9,374 nucleotides of DNA from WHSM01 sp050701635 (lineage in GTDB: Bacteria > Actinomycetota > Actinomycetes > Mycobacteriales > Micromonosporaceae): positions 1 through 9,374 of the forward strand of contig JBOGDF010000228.1 of assembly GCA_050701635.1 (NCBI GenBank), given 5' to 3'. The number at the start of each line of letters is the position of its first letter. The stretch's first letter is position 1. Position numbers and translations under genes: made by a program. This document shows positions 7,701 to 9,374 of this stretch, piece after piece. The notes beneath the pieces were generated by a model. That model worked only from the letters and a program-made list of their open reading frames with translations. It did no database searches and had not been told where the DNA came from.

Positions 7701-8213
7701 ATGCCCGTGCTGGATGAGATCAAGAGCAAGGCCGAGACCGCCCGAAACGCCATCGACGGCACCCGGTCCGTGGTGCTCGCCGCGATGCAGGAAGCGCAGG
7801 ACAAGGCGAACCAGGTGGCCGCGCTCGGCCTCGAAGGCGTCGCGCATACCATGATGGCCGCGCGTTCCTCCCTGGAGTCGGCAGCGTCGGCCCTCGGCGG
7901 CGCACACGAGGCCGCCGGAAACGCGGTCAACACGCTCGGCCAGATCACCAACCCGGCCCGAATCAGCGAAACCGTCGAACACCTGGGTACGGCAGCCGGC
8001 CAGTTCGACCAGGCCACCAGCAGTGTCGAAACCGCCGCCGCGTCGGCTCACGAGGCGTACAACTACGCCCAACAAGCCGAGATCAACAGCGTCACCGCCG
8101 TGACCGGAGCGGTGTTCGATCAGCTCTCCACCGCGCGCCAGGCCATCCAGGACGCCAAGGCGGCCAGCGAGGCATACCGGGGACAGATCGAGGCGGTCGC
8201 GGCGGGAAACTGA
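7701..8213 (+). CDS. Ala-rich helical protein, 0-frame product of the toxin unit
   Basis: A 170-residue protein rich in Ala, Gln, Glu, Ser and Thr, with almost no Pro and no Cys. It is predicted to be nearly all helix with coiled-coil character, beginning MPVLDEIKSKAETARNAIDG and ending EAVAAGN. It has no signal peptide or membrane segment. The style recalls small helical proteins of unknown function from Micromonospora such as DUF6244; that name is a tentative recollection and needs a profile search. The last codons are GCG GGA AAC TGA. They form the slippery heptamer GGGAAAC (8204-8210) followed at once by the stop, with a strong hairpin 6 bases later. A -1 shift would extend the chain into the EndoU domain and give a 309-residue fusion. 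The helical part may therefore be the carrier, trafficking or self-inhibiting half of a toxin, and the terminated form a free partner of the fusion. Function is otherwise unknown. Confidence 0.85.
   Translation: MPVLDEIKSKAETARNAIDGTRSVVLAAMQEAQDKANQVAALGLEGVAHTMMAARSSLESAASALGGAHEAAGNAVNTLGQITNPARISETVEHLGTAAGQFDQATSSVETAAASAHEAYNYAQQAEINSVTAVTGAVFDQLSTARQAIQDAKAASEAYRGQIEAVAAGN
8204..8210 (+). promoter_or_regulatory. Slippery heptamer for -1 ribosomal frameshifting
   Basis: G GGA AAC in the zero frame fits X XXY YYZ exactly. After slipping, the tRNAs pair with GGG AAA, and the next codon read is CTG at 8210 in the EndoU frame. The zero-frame stop TGA follows immediately (8211-8213), which favours pausing on the site. 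The known phage lambda tail-gene slip site, GGGAAAG, differs only in the last base. Confidence 0.7.
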
Positions 8214-8629
8214 CCGGGGCGACGGCTGCTGCCACGCCGCCGTCGCCCATTACCACCGCCCCGCTGGCGCAGGCCCGGTGGCCGGGATACCCGAAGCTCA
8301 CAGAGAACCCGCTGTCCTGGTCAGACCGCAGGCACATCTTGTATGGCGACGAGGACGACGAGGAGTCCGGGGGCCACCTGTACGGCACCGGACGACCCGG
8401 CAAAACCGAGTTCCCGCCGGACTGGGACGAGGACGACTGCATCGGCGGCGTGCTCGCCGTCGCCCGAGCACCGCAGGAGGCCCGGGAGCGACGCAATGGT
8501 TCATGGCGGGTTCAAGGCACACACCGAGGCGTGCTGATCCGGGCCTTCGTCCGTCCCGACGGCACCATCGCCGCAAGTCACCCGATCAGCGGACCAGGAG
8601 TGTGGCGCAACCCAAGGAGGCCAGGATGA
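8210..8629 (+). CDS. EndoU ribonuclease toxin domain, expressed by -1 frameshift from the 7701 gene
   Basis: EndoU enzymes cleave RNA at uridines through two histidines and a lysine, and bacterial members are common C-terminal toxins in polymorphic and contact-dependent systems. Here 139 codons in the -1 frame encode a Thr/Ala/Pro linker (about 20 residues), WPGYPKLTENPLSWSDRR and then the EndoU core. The core has RHILYGD (first His at 8333-8335), GGHLYGTG (second His, 8375-8377) and GKTEFPPDW (Lys, 8402-8404). A strand pair GVLIRAFVRPDG and the tail SHPISGPG follow. In fusion numbering the triad is His212, His226 and Lys235. No ATG, GTG or TTG occurs in this frame from at least 8042 until a TTG at 8339, which is already inside the catalytic core, so independent initiation would lose the first His. 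The only alternative starts are CTG codons (8210, 8264, 8312) or ATT (8249), without good ribosome binding sites. The fusion from 7701 would be 309 residues. The stop overlaps the next gene (ATGA). Confidence 0.8.
   Translation: MTGATAAATPPSPITTAPLAQARWPGYPKLTENPLSWSDRRHILYGDEDDEESGGHLYGTGRPGKTEFPPDWDEDDCIGGVLAVARAPQEARERRNGSWRVQGTHRGVLIRAFVRPDGTIAASHPISGPGVWRNPRRPG
8217..8248 (+). promoter_or_regulatory. Perfect 10-bp hairpin, probable frameshift stimulator
   Basis: GGGCGACGGC (8217-8226) and GCCGTCGCCC (8239-8248) are exact reverse complements around a 12-base loop. The stem has nine G-C pairs and one A-T pair. It begins 6 bases after the slippery heptamer, inside the usual 5-9 base window for frameshift stimulators. 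No T-run follows (ATTACCACCG), which argues against an intrinsic terminator. In the -1 frame it is translated as a Thr/Ala/Pro linker. Confidence 0.75.
8614..8620 (+). promoter_or_regulatory. Strong ribosome binding site of the immunity candidate
   Basis: AAGGAGG lies 5 bases before ATG 8626. It is near-perfect and allows strong translation independent of the toxin frame, and it settles the start in place of the in-frame GTG at 8278. Confidence 0.8.
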
Positions 8630-8949
8630 GCGACACTGACGACATGAACTACGGCGATTTCGTGGATTCCGGCACCGACCTCATCAACGGGATGTTGGAC
8701 CGAATCCCTGAACGCTGGCGCGACGGCTTCGTCGAGGACATCGAAGACGGCATTCAGGAACCCAAGATCTTCATGACAGACCTGGTCCTGATCCTTGAGC
8801 GGGACCAGGTCCCCATCACGCAGGCCGAGCGGGACACGGTCGTGCGGCTGATGAAGCACCGGAAGATGGACCTTGCCCCGGTCGAGCGGTTCAACGTGAC
8901 CGAGAGCATGCCGTCACGCGAATCGAGCGGCGAGCAACCTGAGGTCTAA
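8626..8949 (+). CDS. Small acidic protein, probable EndoU immunity protein
   Basis: A protein of 107 residues, strongly acidic (start MSDTDDMNYGDFVDSG, later VEDIEDGIQEP). It is mostly helical in its middle part, with a basic patch RLMKHRKMD and a Ser/Glu-rich tail. It has no signal peptide or membrane helix, so it should stay in the cytoplasm. The ATG overlaps the EndoU stop (ATGA, 8626-8629) and has its own near-perfect ribosome binding site, the usual order for a toxin followed by its cognate immunity gene. The acidic charge would suit binding to an RNA-cleaving domain. No named immunity family was recognised, so the role rests on position, size and charge. A secondary possibility is a structural partner of the helical protein. 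Confidence 0.7.
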   Translation: MSDTDDMNYGDFVDSGTDLINGMLDRIPERWRDGFVEDIEDGIQEPKIFMTDLVLILERDQVPITQAERDTVVRLMKHRKMDLAPVERFNVTESMPSRESSGEQPEV

Positions 8950-8954
8950 GCGTG

Positions 8955-8976
8955 CGGGGCGTCGAGTGCGGCCCCG
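8955..8976 (+). terminator. Hairpin after the immunity candidate
   Basis: CGGGGC (8955-8960) and GCCCCG (8971-8976) pair around a 10-base loop, starting 5 bases after the stop. There is no T-run, as is common in actinomycetes, so it may be a weak or U-less terminator. Confidence 0.4.
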
Positions 8977-9036
8977 TCCCATGGGCGCGGCCAGCTGTAT
9001 CAAGATCACCTAAGGCAGGATACTGGTCCGAAATGT

Positions 9037-9374
9037 GGCTCTGCCGGCATAGGTGTGGGTCATCCTGACCGAATCTTGGCCTTCTCGTAGGGCAGGGTGA
9101 GGTTGATCGGTCCGCAGGTGAGCATGACGAGCGCGAGGGCTGCCTCGGCGCTGTGGAGGACGCGGGCCCGGGCGATGATCAGGCGTACGTGGGCGTTGAG
9201 TCCTTCGACGCGTCCGTTGTTGATGCCGGTGCGGATCGCGGTGAGGATCCCGTCACGGAACTTGCGGATCGTCTTGGCGGCCTTGACGAACGCCGGCAGC
9301 AGCGACCGGCTGGCCTTGGAGATCCACCGATCCAGCAGTTCGGTGACCTCGGTGAGGTTGAGGTCGCCGTCGAA
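9037..9374 (-). mobile_element. 3' end of an ISL3-type insertion sequence, cut by the window edge
   Basis: The element holds the transposase tail and, past its stop, a likely terminal repeat beginning GGCTCTGCCGGCATAGG at 9037. ISL3-family ends known from actinobacteria (for example IS31831) also begin GGCTCT. The 8 bases just outside (9029-9036, CGAAATGT) would be the target duplication, since this family makes 8-bp copies. The other end is beyond the window, so neither the repeat nor the duplication can be confirmed. Confidence 0.6.
9060..9374 (-). CDS. ISL3-family transposase, C-terminal part
   Basis: The last 104 residues of a DDE transposase, open at the window edge, with its stop at 9060-9062. 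Recognisable features are the helix RKFRDGILTAIRTGINNGR, then VEGLN, whose Glu (residue 57 of this fragment) is the probable third acidic residue of the DDE triad, and HVRLIIARARVLHSAEAAL, typical of the ISL3 C-terminus. No frameshift or stop interrupts the visible part, so the element may be intact. It reads toward the immunity gene, 87 bases beyond which its end lies. It has no evident functional link to the toxin unit. Confidence 0.85.
   Translation of the reverse strand, partial: FDGDLNLTEVTELLDRWISKASRSLLPAFVKAAKTIRKFRDGILTAIRTGINNGRVEGLNAHVRLIIARARVLHSAEAALALVMLTCGPINLTLPYEKAKIRSG

Noticed and set aside
7161..8213. One long open frame covering the decayed stretch and the helical gene (350 aa)
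   Set aside because: Its front overlaps the phosphatase gene in another frame, and the part from about 7470 to 7700 lacks coding bias. ATG 7701 has its own strong ribosome binding site.
8204..8213. Treating the frame change as a plain pseudogene or sequencing error
   Set aside because: The precise heptamer, spacer and hairpin, an intact catalytic triad and an intact overlapping immunity gene are unlikely after random decay. It cannot be fully excluded without other sequences.
8217..8248. Reading the hairpin as an intrinsic terminator of the helical gene
   Set aside because: No T-run follows. Coding sequence in the -1 frame continues straight through it into a conserved nuclease domain, and a frameshift heptamer sits at the correct distance upstream.
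8278..8949. Open frame from GTG 8278 through the immunity gene (223 aa)
   Set aside because: The first 116 residues are an Arg/Pro-rich shadow of the EndoU frame. ATG 8626 with AAGGAGG is the true start.

Overview
The window is very GC-rich with strongly G/C-biased third codon positions, frequent GTG starts and tightly overlapping genes. This is typical of an actinomycete. The regulator family and the helical-protein/EndoU pair suggest Micromonosporaceae or a relative, but that is inference from protein style only.

Layout. (1) 12-1430, minus strand: a large actinobacterial regulator with an N-terminal helix-turn-helix, divergent from everything that follows. (2) 1586-7420, plus strand: six tightly packed genes, almost certainly one operon. 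They encode an HPr-kinase-like P-loop protein, a GT2 glycosyltransferase, an APH-fold small-molecule kinase, two GT-B glycosyltransferases and a histidine phosphatase. Junctions are GTGA, a 17-base overlap, TAGATG, a 7-base gap and TAATG. The set looks like a pathway that builds a glycosylated, phosphorylated product, but no acceptor, precursor peptide, flippase or nucleotide-sugar enzyme is visible. (3) 7383-7700: a decayed stretch with a short gene start that has a good ribosome binding site, and an out-of-frame protein-like tail. (4) 7701-8949: the most interesting part. An Ala-rich helical protein (170 aa) is followed in the -1 frame by an EndoU ribonuclease domain that has no ATG, GTG or TTG start upstream of its catalytic core. 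At the end of the first gene sit a slippery heptamer GGGAAAC, a stop codon directly after it, a 6-base spacer and a perfect 10-bp GC-rich hairpin. This is the textbook layout of a programmed -1 ribosomal frameshift. Shifting would make a 309-residue helical-EndoU fusion, while ordinary termination gives the 170-residue protein alone. A small acidic protein gene starts in an ATGA overlap with the EndoU stop and is the obvious immunity candidate. (5) 9037-9374, minus strand: the 3' end of an ISL3-type insertion sequence, cut by the window edge.

The best candidate for a new system is the 7701-8949 unit: a toxin/immunity pair in which toxin output appears to be set by -1 frameshifting on a helical carrier gene. 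An ordinary annotation would report the helical protein and a hypothetical protein and would miss or truncate the EndoU toxin.
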